From the NCBI GenBank assembly GCA_964019425.1, contig OZ025833.1, positions 496,001 to 560,000 of the forward strand: a DNA stretch of 64,000 nt. The letters run 5' to 3'. Both the position numbers and the translations under genes were made by a program. Shown one piece after another: positions 18,180 through 27,819 of the stretch. This stretch comes from Flectonema sp. DT1601. Its lineage: Eukaryota; Euglenozoa; Diplonemea; Diplonemida; Diplonemidae. Every line of letters begins with the position of its first letter. The stretch's first letter is position 1. The notes under the pieces were generated by a model, which was given only the letters and a program-made list of their open reading frames with translations, had not been told where the DNA came from and did no database searches.

Positions 18180-21100
18180 TCAGGTTTGAACCCATTGCTC
18201 CATGTTCCATATGAATCCGGCAAGGGCATGCAAGTTACGTGTAGCAAACATGAACGGAAGACTCAAGGCAGTCTTCGAGATTCTTGCTTCCTCAATAATT
18301 TCACCAATAGTTCCTTTTCGAATGTACATCAGCGCCGCAGCAGTGCATTCCAGTATCAGATGACGTGGTGAAGACTCCGTTCTTTGACAAAAGAGACACA
18401 TCCGAGGAACTTCTTTAATTCTAAGTAAGTGATGAGATCCAGTCCTGAATCTAGCTATTCTAATTTCTGATGACCTCAGCATGTTGGGGGGGTAACGAGC
18501 AGCCTTGTAACCCCCAGTGGCTTCCAGGTATTGTCTCAGCATGACACGCTTGACAGGGGGCCTCGCAGTCTCAGCACCTTCAAGCATCTTGCCAAATAGC
18601 TTCCTACCGGTTTCGCGTGCAACCCTCGACTTGTGTGCAAAGAAGTCCATTTTTGAATTAACTGGCTTCCCATCCAAATCTTTAGAAGCTGCCTTAGCCA
18701 GTTTATCAGCCTTGTCGTGAGGATCAATCCCTACATGCGATGGGATGAATTGAAGATGGACAAAGGTCCCCAATTGTTTGATTTTGTTCAGTATCGACAG
18801 CGAATTCACCTTCCTCTGAGCCACAATACCTCCCTTCAGTTCATCTAAATTCGACTTCGAGTCACTAAATATCCTTGTGATCCCGCAGGTAGATCCAAAC
18901 GGCGAGTTTATCTTGCCAATTTCATAAACCAATAATTTCAGAGCTATCTGTTCAGACTTGTAACTACTTTCGGTGGCCACAAGTCTGGATGCCCTGGTAC
19001 ACTCTACCGGTAAGACCTGCACGGCCGCTGCACCAGCAGTGTAGTTCTTAGGGTCATGAGATCCATCAGTATATATCGTGGAGTCAGAGGGTCTGAGTTC
19101 CCTGCAGTATTCATCAAACTTTAGTTTATCAGCTGCAGCATCGACAGTTTTGGAGTGTCCGTAGCCACACGATATCGAGAGGTTCGGTACATCTGCCCAC
19201 GGTTCAATACTGTCGGGCTGTACTATATCTTGAATTGAGATCTGTCGATCCTCAGGCGGTAGTTTTAAACTCCATAGACCACTAGCAATTGAGCGAGTTG
19301 AGGGTACCCACTTCAGAGATCTGTACCTGAAGAGGGCAGTCCTTGCTTGTTTTTCGATCAGAAGGCGCATTGGCAGCATATCCGCTTCCCACAACAGCGG
19401 CAAGGAGCGTGTAAAGTCACTGCAACCCGTGATCCTCCTCGCGACTTTCCTAAGACTGAGATCGATTGGCCCAAGTTGTTCATCAGTTAGGAATGGGCCG
19501 AAGCTTTCCAGACCGTAGGACACCCTTGAGAGGATGTAGAGGTTTTTTACCATCTGTAATGACTTAAAATCGAGGTTATAAGGTTCGAGCTTCCTCAGCA
19601 GAGCCAGTCCCTTCCTAGATTCGTTCAGTATTTTATCAACTTGTGTATCGTACTTGAGATCATCATCGATGTGGACCCCAAGGTACTTTACGCTGTCCAC
19701 CATCGGCAAGAGAACCGATGTTAGTAATCTTACCCGAGTCCGTTGCGGGCCAGCGAGTATGACCCTCATTAAATCATCAGTGCTAAGGACTTCAGTGTCA
19801 TCGATCTTTAGAATTGTTTCACCACTTCTTAATATTGGCCTCTTAGAGTCATTTGGTTGCAACATCTTCCTCAAATCATCCCTGTTCACCAGATAGAAAT
19901 TGTCTTTCACCGTCCTGGGGAAGCCCAGTCTCCAGTACACATTCTTCGGACATCCCACCGGCATCCCGCACGTTTTTGAAACAGACAAGGCCATGTCGTT
20001 GTCCCTACACCAAGTATCAACGAGTCCCAGTATCCATTGAGCCTTCTTATTCGTACTTGATAGGTCCCTATCCGATATGACACAAGCAGTGTCATCGGCA
20101 TAAAGAGCCGAGATAGAACCAGTTTTCTCCAAAGTCTTTGCGAGGTCATCCACATAGATCAGGTAAAGAAGCGGACCCACGATTGAACCTTGAGGAACAC
20201 CCATTGAGACCGTCTTGTATGAACTAAAGTTTCCGTTAGCTTCCACCCTTGTGCGTCTTCCTGAAAGGAAGTTGGCTATCCACCCAATGAACGGGGAGGG
20301 AATGCCCATAGCTTTCATTTTTGCAAGGAGTTTGGTGTGATTTATTCTGTCAAAAGCTTCCGTGAAATCGAATGACAGTAATATAGAACTCTTCTGGGTT
20401 GCATCGGCCTCATGTAGTGCATTCACAAGTAGGGAAATCTGTTCACATGTGTTCCTTCCTCTTCTAAAGCCAGCTTGGATCGAAGACAGAACTTTGTTCT
20501 GGGTGAGCCAAAACATCAATCTGTCATAAATAATTCGTTCTAGAACCTTACCAACTACTGAAGTCAGCGTAATTGGTCTATAGCTTGCCACCTTTTCTTT
20601 TGGTTTGCCAAGTTTGTGAACAGGCTTGATCAAGCCTTCCTTCCAGATCTTCGGCACTTCGGTCGACAACCAGGAGTCGTTAACTAGAGACAGAAGGTGC
20701 ACCTTGCCCAGCGGGGATAAATTCTTAATCATCGTTCCATGAATCCCATCCGGACCAGGAGCCTTGCCTGACTTAACTTTTTTCAGTGCAAACTCCAGTT
20801 CAGACATTACTACAGGCCTACACACATCTTTGTAGTCGCTAGGTTTAACAGACGGTGATTTCAACTTCGGTCTATTTGAGGTCTTGACATATTGGTCTAG
20901 GAACTTTTCGGGCAGCTGTTTCTCATCGAACTCAGTAATACAAATATCCTGCCCCCTATCAGCTTCAAGGTCTTTAATTTTCTTGAATGCAAAGGCGAAG
21001 CCTTCACCCTTTGAGAGCCTTTCGGAAATAAACTTGCCTTTGGCTTGCTTGGTCTCAGGGGCAGAGGCATTCCACAATCTCCTCCTCTTCCCTTTTATCC

Positions 21101-22010
21101 TCAGTCTCCTTCTGATGTTGTTCCTTGCAGACGCCAGCAGGATGTGGTTAAACGTCCGAGCTCTAGTCCCAACGTCACCGGAAGAACTCGCCTTGCTCAG
21201 TCTGTAATCAAGATTATGACGAAATGAATACCAACTTGCTGTATTGAAGTCCCACACTGACTTTTTTGAAGCGTGGTTGTCGGACGGTTCAAGTGATGTG
21301 AATGTATCAAAGGTAGCGTACAGCGGTGAATGATCAGATCCATGCTTAACACCATCATCAATTAGTTCGAACTGCAGGAGTTGTAATTCTTCGTGATGGA
21401 GAATGACATCAGGTGTAGTTCCATGTCTTGGTAAGGAAGCTAAACCAGGAGTATTCGCAATCAGAAGGTCTTCCTTATCAGTCCAGTTGAGGAGATCACA
21501 TCCCTTGATATCAGTTTTCTTTGACCAATACCTGTGATGTGCATTGAAGTCACCAGCTATGATTGATTTCTTGCCCTGATCAAGGGAGTACCGATCGAAG
21601 TCGATCCTTGAACTTGGCGGAGAGTAAATATTTATAACATTGACATCATCATTAATACAGATACCCAAAGATTCAACAACACCTCTCATCGAAGGGACGT
21701 AAGTCTTAATACAGGTGTGAGAAAGGCCTCTTTTGACTAGTGTGATGAGACCACCACCCCTACCAGGCCTATCTCTTCTGTAACAAATATAATTCCAGTG
21801 AGATAGAGGTTTACTACATGAAGTCTCTTGAAGACATAAGACATCTGGAGAGAATTTACCCAATATGTGACAAAGAAACTCTTCCTTATTTGAAATTGTC
21901 CTACAGTTCCAACTGATAACATCCAATTTAGAAGAAGGGCCCGGATTAGTTTCAACATCACCAGCAGAGATGAGGAGGTCTCTTTTGGTTTCGACAACGT
22001 GTCTTTCTAG
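18180..22010 (-). CDS. LINE B ORF2, in frame after ORF1 UGA: 2A, endonuclease, RT, RNase H, CCHC
   Basis: This frame starts directly after the ORF1 UGA and has no ATG before the endonuclease. The first 25 codons hold the 2A motif, then KLDVISWNCRTISN opens the APE endonuclease (catalytic Asn in SWNC, LCLQET, AGDFNAHH, HGSDHSPL). RT motifs are YRPITLTS, FDFTEAFDRIN, GVPQGSIVGPLLY and LYADD. A spacer of about 95 residues separates SVSKTCGMP from VKYLGVHID. RNase H (TIYTDGS, KSEQIALK, FSDSKSN, PSHVGIDPHDKAD) and a CCHC knuckle CLFCQRTESSPRHLILEC close the protein. A start further in would remove the catalytic Asn, so readthrough from ORF1 is the likely way it is made, with ribosome skipping at NPG/P releasing it. 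Confidence 0.93.
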   Translation of the reverse strand, partial: LERHVVETKRDLLISAGDVETNPGPSSKLDVISWNCRTISNKEEFLCHILGKFSPDVLCLQETSCSKPLSHWNYICYRRDRPGRGGGLITLVKRGLSHTCIKTYVPSMRGVVESLGICINDDVNVINIYSPPSSRIDFDRYSLDQGKKSIIAGDFNAHHRYWSKKTDIKGCDLLNWTDKEDLLIANTPGLASLPRHGTTPDVILHHEELQLLQFELIDDGVKHGSDHSPLYATFDTFTSLEPSDNHASKKSVWDFNTASWYSFRHNLDYRLSKASSSGDVGTRARTFNHILLASARNNIRRRLRIKGKRRRLWNASAPETKQAKGKFISERLSKGEGFAFAFKKIKDLEADRGQDICITEFDEKQLPEKFLDQYVKTSNRPKLKSPSVKPSDYKDVCRPVVMSELEFALKKVKSGKAPGPDGIHGTMIKNLSPLGKVHLLSLVNDSWLSTEVPKIWKEGLIKPVHKLGKPKEKVASYRPITLTSVVGKVLERIIYDRLMFWLTQNKVLSSIQAGFRRGRNTCEQISLLVNALHEADATQKSSILLSFDFTEAFDRINHTKLLAKMKAMGIPSPFIGWIANFLSGRRTRVEANGNFSSYKTVSMGVPQGSIVGPLLYLIYVDDLAKTLEKTGSISALYADDTACVISDRDLSSTNKKAQWILGLVDTWCRDNDMALSVSKTCGMPVGCPKNVYWRLGFPRTVKDNFYLVNRDDLRKMLQPNDSKRPILRSGETILKIDDTEVLSTDDLMRVILAGPQRTRVRLLTSVLLPMVDSVKYLGVHIDDDLKYDTQVDKILNESRKGLALLRKLEPYNLDFKSLQMVKNLYILSRVSYGLESFGPFLTDEQLGPIDLSLRKVARRITGCSDFTRSLPLLWEADMLPMRLLIEKQARTALFRYRSLKWVPSTRSIASGLWSLKLPPEDRQISIQDIVQPDSIEPWADVPNLSISCGYGHSKTVDAAADKLKFDEYCRELRPSDSTIYTDGSHDPKNYTAGAAAVQVLPVECTRASRLVATESSYKSEQIALKLLVYEIGKINSPFGSTCGITRIFSDSKSNLDELKGGIVAQRKVNSLSILNKIKQLGTFVHLQFIPSHVGIDPHDKADKLAKAASKDLDGKPVNSKMDFFAHKSRVARETGRKLFGKMLEGAETARPPVKRVMLRQYLEATGGYKAARYPPNMLRSSEIRIARFRTGSHHLLRIKEVPRMCLFCQRTESSPRHLILECTAAALMYIRKGTIGEIIEEARISKTALSLPFMFATRNLHALAGFIWNMEQWVQT
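21936..21965 (-). other. 2A ribosome-skipping motif (AGDVETNPGP)
   Basis: Codons at 21936-21965 read AGDVETNPGP, matching the D(V/I)ExNPGP core of 2A peptides, with the hydrophobic LLIS just upstream as in viral 2As. Ribosomes are known to skip the last Gly-Pro bond, here freeing an ORF2 product that begins PSSKLDVISW. 2A sequences are known at the N-termini of some non-LTR ORFs such as trypanosome L1Tc and ingi. Confidence 0.92.
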
Positions 22011-22013
22011 TCA
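22007..22013 (-). promoter_or_regulatory. UGA-CUAG stop-codon readthrough context
   Basis: The ORF1 stop and next four bases read TGACTAG on the minus strand. UGA followed by CUAG is a well-documented leaky context in viruses and animal genes. The frame after it is the ORF2 frame, with no intervening stop. Confidence 0.8.
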
Positions 22014-23537
22014 GTTCATCTCATCCTCGTCACACCAATCGATGTTTGACATGCCTGATAAGTCACCATTCGGGTCACCTTCGAAGCTGTCAAGTTGCAT
22101 CATTATCTGCTCATCCACAGACATTCCAGCTGTAGGGACGGGTGCTTTCTGAGCGTTCTGGTTGGCAAATGTTGGGAAGAAAGTTGGTCCATTAGCTTTG
22201 ACCGTTTTGGCTTTGGTTTTCTTCGTCAGGCATCTGATGACCAAGTATTTATCATCACCCATCGCAACGTATGTAGGCGGTTTATAAACTGAGTGTACGA
22301 TGAGCATCCTGCTGTTCCCTTTAACAAACGAGCTAACAGTAGTGTGCTTCCAGTCCAATTGCAATATATCAGAGATCTGATCCCTCGAGTATTTAAGAAG
22401 TCCTCTGGCTTCAACTTGATATCTTTCCCCTGCTGGAAGGGGTGGTTGCACCTTGTTGCCGAGTCTGAATCGAATGTCACTCTGAGCAGAAGGGTGAGCC
22501 CTGAGTCCAAAACACGTTTTAAATCTAGCAAGGTAAAAGTCACCGCAGCCTTTTGCTGACTGGGCGGTGTACTTTGCTTCCAAATAGTTGTTGGTTTTGA
22601 AATGAATCGATGGCCATTTTTCATCGCCATTTGACCATGAGGGTAGAGTGAAGAACAGAAATTCACTGGTTCCGTTTAGAGATAGTACCTTCTTCACCAA
22701 AGTTTGATTGAGCCTCAGACACATAGACGAGTGAGATTCCGCGGTTTTGAAGTTGAAAAGGTCCAAGGACTTTGAAATCCCCTCCAACTTTTCCTTTGAT
22801 TTAGCGACCAGTTGATCCCTGGTACTTTTACTCCAGTCATTGATTACAATTACCGGGTTCGTTCTGTATTTCATGTCTTCGGACACTTCTTGTCTGTCAG
22901 CACGTTTGCCACATATGTGAGTGACGTAGCACGTTCTGAATCCCGCCGAGCCGTCTTTGTTGATCGCAGGGAGGGTTCTCTTTTCTGACGATGGGTCGAT
23001 TGACCTTTTTGATAATGCTGCCCATGAGAACATGACGTTTTTGCTGGTAACTCGGTCTTTCAGTTTCATTTTTTCTGATTTGACCACTTCGTATTGTTCC
23101 CTGTTGTTAACGAAAACGTATCCGTTTTCAGGGGTCACCTTGTAATCCACTGCGATGTCGAACTTGACTGTTTTACGTTCAAGAACTTCATCGAAGTAGA
23201 AGAACGACTCGTGCACCTTCCACGATGGCTGAGTCGGTTCTTTCGCTTCTTCGTTATGCTGCGGTTTGTTGGCTGGTTGCGGCGTCTGTTGTTGCTGCTG
23301 CTGCTGTTGCTTCGGCTGTTGTTGCTGTTGTTTCAGCTGTTGTTGCTGCTGTTTCGGTTGCTGCTTCTGAGGCGGCTGTTTCTTCTGTACAGACTCGTTG
23401 TTCGCTCCAAATTTTAAAATTCTGGCCAGAAGGCCGCTGATCTTCTTCACCGCCAACTTCTCGCAGAACCCGTCGGCGGCAAACATCTCCAGGAGCTCCG
23501 TGGCTTCACTCATTAATTCAACAAATGAATTAGACAT
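22011..23537 (-). CDS. LINE B ORF1
   Basis: 508 codons from ATG 23537 (MSNSFVELMSEATEL); the frame is open upstream to 23570 but without an earlier ATG. Residues about 50-100 are Gln-rich with Lys/Pro, encoded mainly by CAG/CAA. The central part (about 110-420) has no motif I recognise; it includes FFYFDEVLERKTVKFD and GNSRMLIVHSVYKPPTYVAM. The C-terminus is acidic (FEGDPNGDLSGMSN, CDEDEMN). It shows no detectable similarity by eye to ORF1 of A, C and D. By position it should be the RNA-binding ORF1 protein. It ends in a leaky UGA context and is probably made both alone and with a short C-terminal extension ending at the 2A. Confidence 0.87.
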   Translation of the reverse strand: MSNSFVELMSEATELLEMFAADGFCEKLAVKKISGLLARILKFGANNESVQKKQPPQKQQPKQQQQQLKQQQQQPKQQQQQQQQTPQPANKPQHNEEAKEPTQPSWKVHESFFYFDEVLERKTVKFDIAVDYKVTPENGYVFVNNREQYEVVKSEKMKLKDRVTSKNVMFSWAALSKRSIDPSSEKRTLPAINKDGSAGFRTCYVTHICGKRADRQEVSEDMKYRTNPVIVINDWSKSTRDQLVAKSKEKLEGISKSLDLFNFKTAESHSSMCLRLNQTLVKKVLSLNGTSEFLFFTLPSWSNGDEKWPSIHFKTNNYLEAKYTAQSAKGCGDFYLARFKTCFGLRAHPSAQSDIRFRLGNKVQPPLPAGERYQVEARGLLKYSRDQISDILQLDWKHTTVSSFVKGNSRMLIVHSVYKPPTYVAMGDDKYLVIRCLTKKTKAKTVKANGPTFFPTFANQNAQKAPVPTAGMSVDEQIMMQLDSFEGDPNGDLSGMSNIDWCDEDEMN

Positions 23538-23585
23538 CTTGCTGTTCTTCTGATGGGTGGAAACCCGCACAAAATTGAAGTCTCA

Positions 23586-23626
<41 letters not shown>

Positions 23627-23629
23627 TGT

Positions 23630-23656
23630 GCACCACGACCCGTGAGTCTGTGATGC
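23630..23656 (-). promoter_or_regulatory. 3'-terminal stem-loop of LINE A
   Basis: Equivalent of the D hairpin. One change (GCACCAC for GCATCAC) becomes a G-U wobble in the RNA, so the stem is kept. The GCGC-TGTTAG-GCGC hairpin follows. Confidence 0.55.
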
Positions 23657-23898
23657 TGATTGCGCTGTTAGGCGCGGTTGTTCTTTTTCTTTCTTTCTTT
23701 CTTACTTTCTTTGTTTTGGGGGTTGGGGGTGGGGATCCCGTAGGCTTCGTATCTCCTTTCTTTGTTTTGATAACTTAAAACTAATACTACAGAGTAAATT
23801 GTCCACTTGGACGTCTTCGGATGTGTTGCTAAATTGCCATCAGTACTTCCTAGTCTTGTAGGCTGCGGTCTTGATCTTGACATTTGTCGATTATAAGA

Positions 23899-26800
23899 TT
23901 ACCTTCCTGTTAGTACTGCTAGTTCGTCCAAGGCAGTGACAAAGTTTAACATCCTTCGTTGGTTATTCGGTAAGTAACAGTCTTCTAGAGAACATGGTTC
24001 TTCTCCTTCTTCGTTTATCATAGGATCGATGTACTTGTCTCTTAAGAATTCCACGCACCAGTGTTCACATAATAAGGCCACATGATGTGGCGTTGCCCTT
24101 GCATCTTTACAGAAAATGCATTTCTCATTTTGTCCCTTGAGTTTCAAGGATCTGCAGTGTCCCACTCTAAAGCGTGACATGATCACTTCTTCCGGTCTGG
24201 TGAGCTCATCAATGTATGGAGGGTGCCTTACCTCTCCTGGCCCTAACCAGTTCTCCCGTTTTCTCCGCTTGTGGAAGGTCATCATCGTTCCCATATCAAG
24301 TTGAGCGGGTAGTTGTTTAATAATTACATCCTTATAAGGTGGATCATCCTTCAGGCCTGCTGCATACTTCGCAAGCTGGTCTGCTACTTCATTGTATCGT
24401 ACATTTCTGTGCGCTGGCACATACTGTACGTTAATTTGAACACCCTTCCTCTCTAGCTTCATAGCTAACTTCCAGATGTCTTTATTCATTGGGGACCTTT
24501 GTTTGTATGGTCCTTGTTCCAATGCCTGCATGACTGACATCGAATCAGTCAACAGGTGCGTCGTTGCTGTTGGACATTCTCGTTCCTCCTTCGCTGCTTG
24601 AACAAGATTCTCCATCGCCAATTTTACAGCGATCTGTTCAGTCCTGTAGGAGGAACCCGCCACCGGTATTTTGTATCCAAGTAGACACGTCTTGCCTTTG
24701 TCTACTATAACCACAGCAGCAGCTGCATTCGTCATGTAGGTCTTAGACTTGTGTCTTATCGACCCATCCGTGTAAACTCTCGTGTCTTGAGCAGGTAAGT
24801 CTGCTTCACTCCGTTTCGCCTCGTCTTTGTCACCTGGGTAAGTGAACTTCATCGCATTAGTTTCTTTCCACGGTGGTAGCGTGTAGTGCTCCGGATTTAC
24901 TTCTTGGCTTATGATACTTCTGTTTATGTCAAGACCAGGGATCCCAGATACATAGTAATTCCAGACAGTCCATCCCCATATCGTTTTTGGTGGGTTCTCT
25001 TCCATTCTTTTTGTTTTTGTCAGTTCATGTGCTGGTAGGTGTGGACTGAGCTTGAATCGTTCATATGTTCTGCACATCTTGTATTGGATGTGTTCCTTTA
25101 GTCGTGGAGTGTCTGCCTCTTCGTACAGTCTTGTTAATTCTGTGCTCCGCAGGCATCCAGTGACCAGCCTCACTGTTCTGTTTATAATTAATTCCAGTTG
25201 CTGGAGAAAGTTGCTTGTTAGTACCCAAGCAAAGCTCTCAACACCATAAAGGATCCTTGCTAGGACCACCGTCACTAGGATGCTAATCAGCGTTCTCTTC
25301 CTACAGCCTATCCGGGTAAGTCTAGTCAGTAAGCCAAGACCTCTAGATGCAGCTATCATCATTTTCCCCATCTGTGACTCGAATGTCAGGTTCTCGTCAT
25401 AGTGTACTCCCAGGTATCTTACAACTTTCGACTTATGTACTTTCCGTCCAGTTGCAAGTGCGAATCCGTGAAGTCCTGGCCCCACTGTTTCCAACATCTT
25501 ATCTATTTCCCCCCGATTGTGAACTTTCTTTAGTTGGGGGAAGCGCTGAGCATTCATCTTTAGTGTTTTTATTACTGTTGGTTTGTTCGGCAGCTTTGTC
25601 TTTATTCTATGTGGCGGCACCACGTACAAGTGAGTGACAGCATAGTCTTCCTTCTTTTCTACTGTTGTTGTGCCATCGTCTTTCACAAGGTTTCTTATCT
25701 GTTCTGCTGTGGCCACAACATATTTAAAAGTATGCTCTTCAGAGTACACCACAACTGGGGACTTGTCCTGCGTTCTGTTCGGCTTCACATGAATGTATTC
25801 AGTTTTGCCAGGGTTCTTATTAATTTTTATTTGGGAGTCTAATGCCCATTCCTCAAAGATTCGTACCGCTTCATTGACTCGATCCTCCAGACGGTTGATG
25901 GTATCGGATGCGATAACTATCCCAACATCGTCAGCATAGACGGTTGGCTCAAACTTCTCCAGTTTCTCTATTAAATCGTTTATAAATATCGAAAAGAGCT
26001 GGGGGCCCAGCACGCTTCCTTGTGGTACACCCACTTGTATGTTTTGGAAATTACCTTTTGTTCCGTTCACCCTCGTTGTGATTTTTCTTCCGGTCAGATA
26101 GTTTTGTACCCACCTCAGATACCTTGTTGGTAACCCTGCGGTCATCATCTTGTCCATAAGAGTTTTTGGCTGTACCGCGTCAAATGCCTTTTGTAGATCA
26201 AAGGTGATTAGTATTGCTTCCTTTCCCCTGTCCCTAGCACTGAGAAGCCGGTCAGTTACGATGCATAGGTTTTCTGTAGCATCTCGTCCGCGTTTGTAGG
26301 CCGCCTGTCTTGGGTTCATCGTCTTATTTAATAAATGATGCATGCGTTCAACGATCATCCTCTCAAAGAGCTTCGCAATAGAAGAGGTGAGTGTTATCGG
26401 TCTATAAGAAAGAACTTGCTTTTTGTCCTTATCCGGTTTTAATATGGGTATGACCATACCGCTTTTCCAGCACCTTGGTACAGCTGATCGTTGCCATGAC
26501 AGGTTAAACAGTCGCAACAGTTGTTTGAGAAAGGCTTCCGGCAGTTGTTTGATCATAGAATTCCAGATCTTGTCGGGTCCCGGTGCTTTCTTTTCCTTCG
26601 TTTTTGTGAGCTGTCTCACCAGTTCCGACATCCCAAATTCCTCATCATTTTCATCCGGTCGTTCCGAAATTGTCTCCATTTCCCCATCTTTCGGGAATTG
26701 GTTTGCGTACGTTTCAGTAAAAGCATTTGCTATTTCCTGTGAATCAGTTAATTCCCTCCCTTTGTGTGTTATGTTACTGATCGCATGATCGATCGTTCTA

Positions 26801-27819
26801 CCTTCTAGCTGTTTGACTTTCCGAAAGGCCCACCGATAATCTTTTCCCGACATATCACATTCGATAATGTTCTGTTTTACCTTTCGGATTCCTTCTGCTA
26901 TAGCATCCGTAGTTGTTTTATCCGGATCCGTCTCAGTCATTAACTCCTCAAGTTCAGGGTCCCTCACTGTGAAGGCACCACCTACTTCTTTGTTATATCC
27001 TGGTATGGCCCTTCCCGCTGCCTTTAATATTTCATTGTTTATTCTTGCTCCCAGTTTTTGGACTGTTTTTATATGTTCCAGCTTGGGTGCTGCAGCTTGC
27101 AATATTCTTCTGTAGTATTCCCAGTCGGCACAGTGCCATTTCCATTTCCAATTGTAAGTTTTCTGATGTTGCTCTTGAGTCTTTATTTCTTCGATGATTA
27201 TTTTGAGTGGCTGATGGTCGCTACCCCACCCTCTCATAATTTTAACTTCTGCTTCCATCGTGTTGTCCAAGGCTACAATGTCTGGGGATGTCAGGCTTAG
27301 CGGTCTCGTGTGTTGTTGAGGGTTGTTAATAACTTTCATCGCAGCTTCCAGTGACCAATTATAGAAGCTTATACCAGTAGTGTTCTTATTTCCATTAGAC
27401 CATGTCGGATGGTGTCCATTTATATCACCTGCAATTAATGTGCCGAGTTCTGATTTAATCTTCCAGGTTGTTGCCTTGATTTCAGGCGGGTGGTAAACAT
27501 TATGTATTATAAGAGGTGGATTAGACTGTAATTCTACTGATAGTATCTCAGTTTGGTCCAATGAGATGTCGTTGAGTTTAGTAATCGCATTTTTAAGATC
27601 ATTCCTTACCAATGTAATGAGCCCACGATGTCCCATCTTGGTGGTACTATCTCTTCTGTAAGTTTTGTACCCATCAACAGAGAAAGGCTTGTCATCGGTT
27701 AACCATGTTTCTTGTAGTAGTATTATTTCAGGTTTTTCTTCTTTGAGAGCCCAATTCAGTTTGAAGTAGTTTTCTGGTTTCAGAACTGAGCGAATGTTAT
27801 TTGACCAAATCACAATCAT
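23899..27819 (-). CDS. LINE A ORF2: endonuclease, RT, RNase H, CCHC
   Basis: 1,306 residues, open throughout and clearly the closest relative of D ORF2. APE endonuclease (SNNIRS, LLQETWL, GDINGHH, GSDHQPL), RT (YRPITLTS, FDLQKAFDAVQP, GVPQGSVLGPQLF, YADDVGIV), the long post-RT spacer (from NKNPGKTEYIHV to VRYLGVHYD), RNase H (RVYTDGS, RTEQIAVKLA, LTDSMSVMQA, PAHRNVRYNEVAD) and CCHC (CIFCKDARATPHHVALLC) are all present. The catalytic box is YADD where C and D have FADD. The start overlaps the ORF1 stop as ATGA. Confidence 0.95.
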   Translation of the reverse strand: MIVIWSNNIRSVLKPENYFKLNWALKEEKPEIILLQETWLTDDKPFSVDGYKTYRRDSTTKMGHRGLITLVRNDLKNAITKLNDISLDQTEILSVELQSNPPLIIHNVYHPPEIKATTWKIKSELGTLIAGDINGHHPTWSNGNKNTTGISFYNWSLEAAMKVINNPQQHTRPLSLTSPDIVALDNTMEAEVKIMRGWGSDHQPLKIIIEEIKTQEQHQKTYNWKWKWHCADWEYYRRILQAAAPKLEHIKTVQKLGARINNEILKAAGRAIPGYNKEVGGAFTVRDPELEELMTETDPDKTTTDAIAEGIRKVKQNIIECDMSGKDYRWAFRKVKQLEGRTIDHAISNITHKGRELTDSQEIANAFTETYANQFPKDGEMETISERPDENDEEFGMSELVRQLTKTKEKKAPGPDKIWNSMIKQLPEAFLKQLLRLFNLSWQRSAVPRCWKSGMVIPILKPDKDKKQVLSYRPITLTSSIAKLFERMIVERMHHLLNKTMNPRQAAYKRGRDATENLCIVTDRLLSARDRGKEAILITFDLQKAFDAVQPKTLMDKMMTAGLPTRYLRWVQNYLTGRKITTRVNGTKGNFQNIQVGVPQGSVLGPQLFSIFINDLIEKLEKFEPTVYADDVGIVIASDTINRLEDRVNEAVRIFEEWALDSQIKINKNPGKTEYIHVKPNRTQDKSPVVVYSEEHTFKYVVATAEQIRNLVKDDGTTTVEKKEDYAVTHLYVVPPHRIKTKLPNKPTVIKTLKMNAQRFPQLKKVHNRGEIDKMLETVGPGLHGFALATGRKVHKSKVVRYLGVHYDENLTFESQMGKMMIAASRGLGLLTRLTRIGCRKRTLISILVTVVLARILYGVESFAWVLTSNFLQQLELIINRTVRLVTGCLRSTELTRLYEEADTPRLKEHIQYKMCRTYERFKLSPHLPAHELTKTKRMEENPPKTIWGWTVWNYYVSGIPGLDINRSIISQEVNPEHYTLPPWKETNAMKFTYPGDKDEAKRSEADLPAQDTRVYTDGSIRHKSKTYMTNAAAAVVIVDKGKTCLLGYKIPVAGSSYRTEQIAVKLAMENLVQAAKEERECPTATTHLLTDSMSVMQALEQGPYKQRSPMNKDIWKLAMKLERKGVQINVQYVPAHRNVRYNEVADQLAKYAAGLKDDPPYKDVIIKQLPAQLDMGTMMTFHKRRKRENWLGPGEVRHPPYIDELTRPEEVIMSRFRVGHCRSLKLKGQNEKCIFCKDARATPHHVALLCEHWCVEFLRDKYIDPMINEEGEEPCSLEDCYLPNNQRRMLNFVTALDELAVLTGR

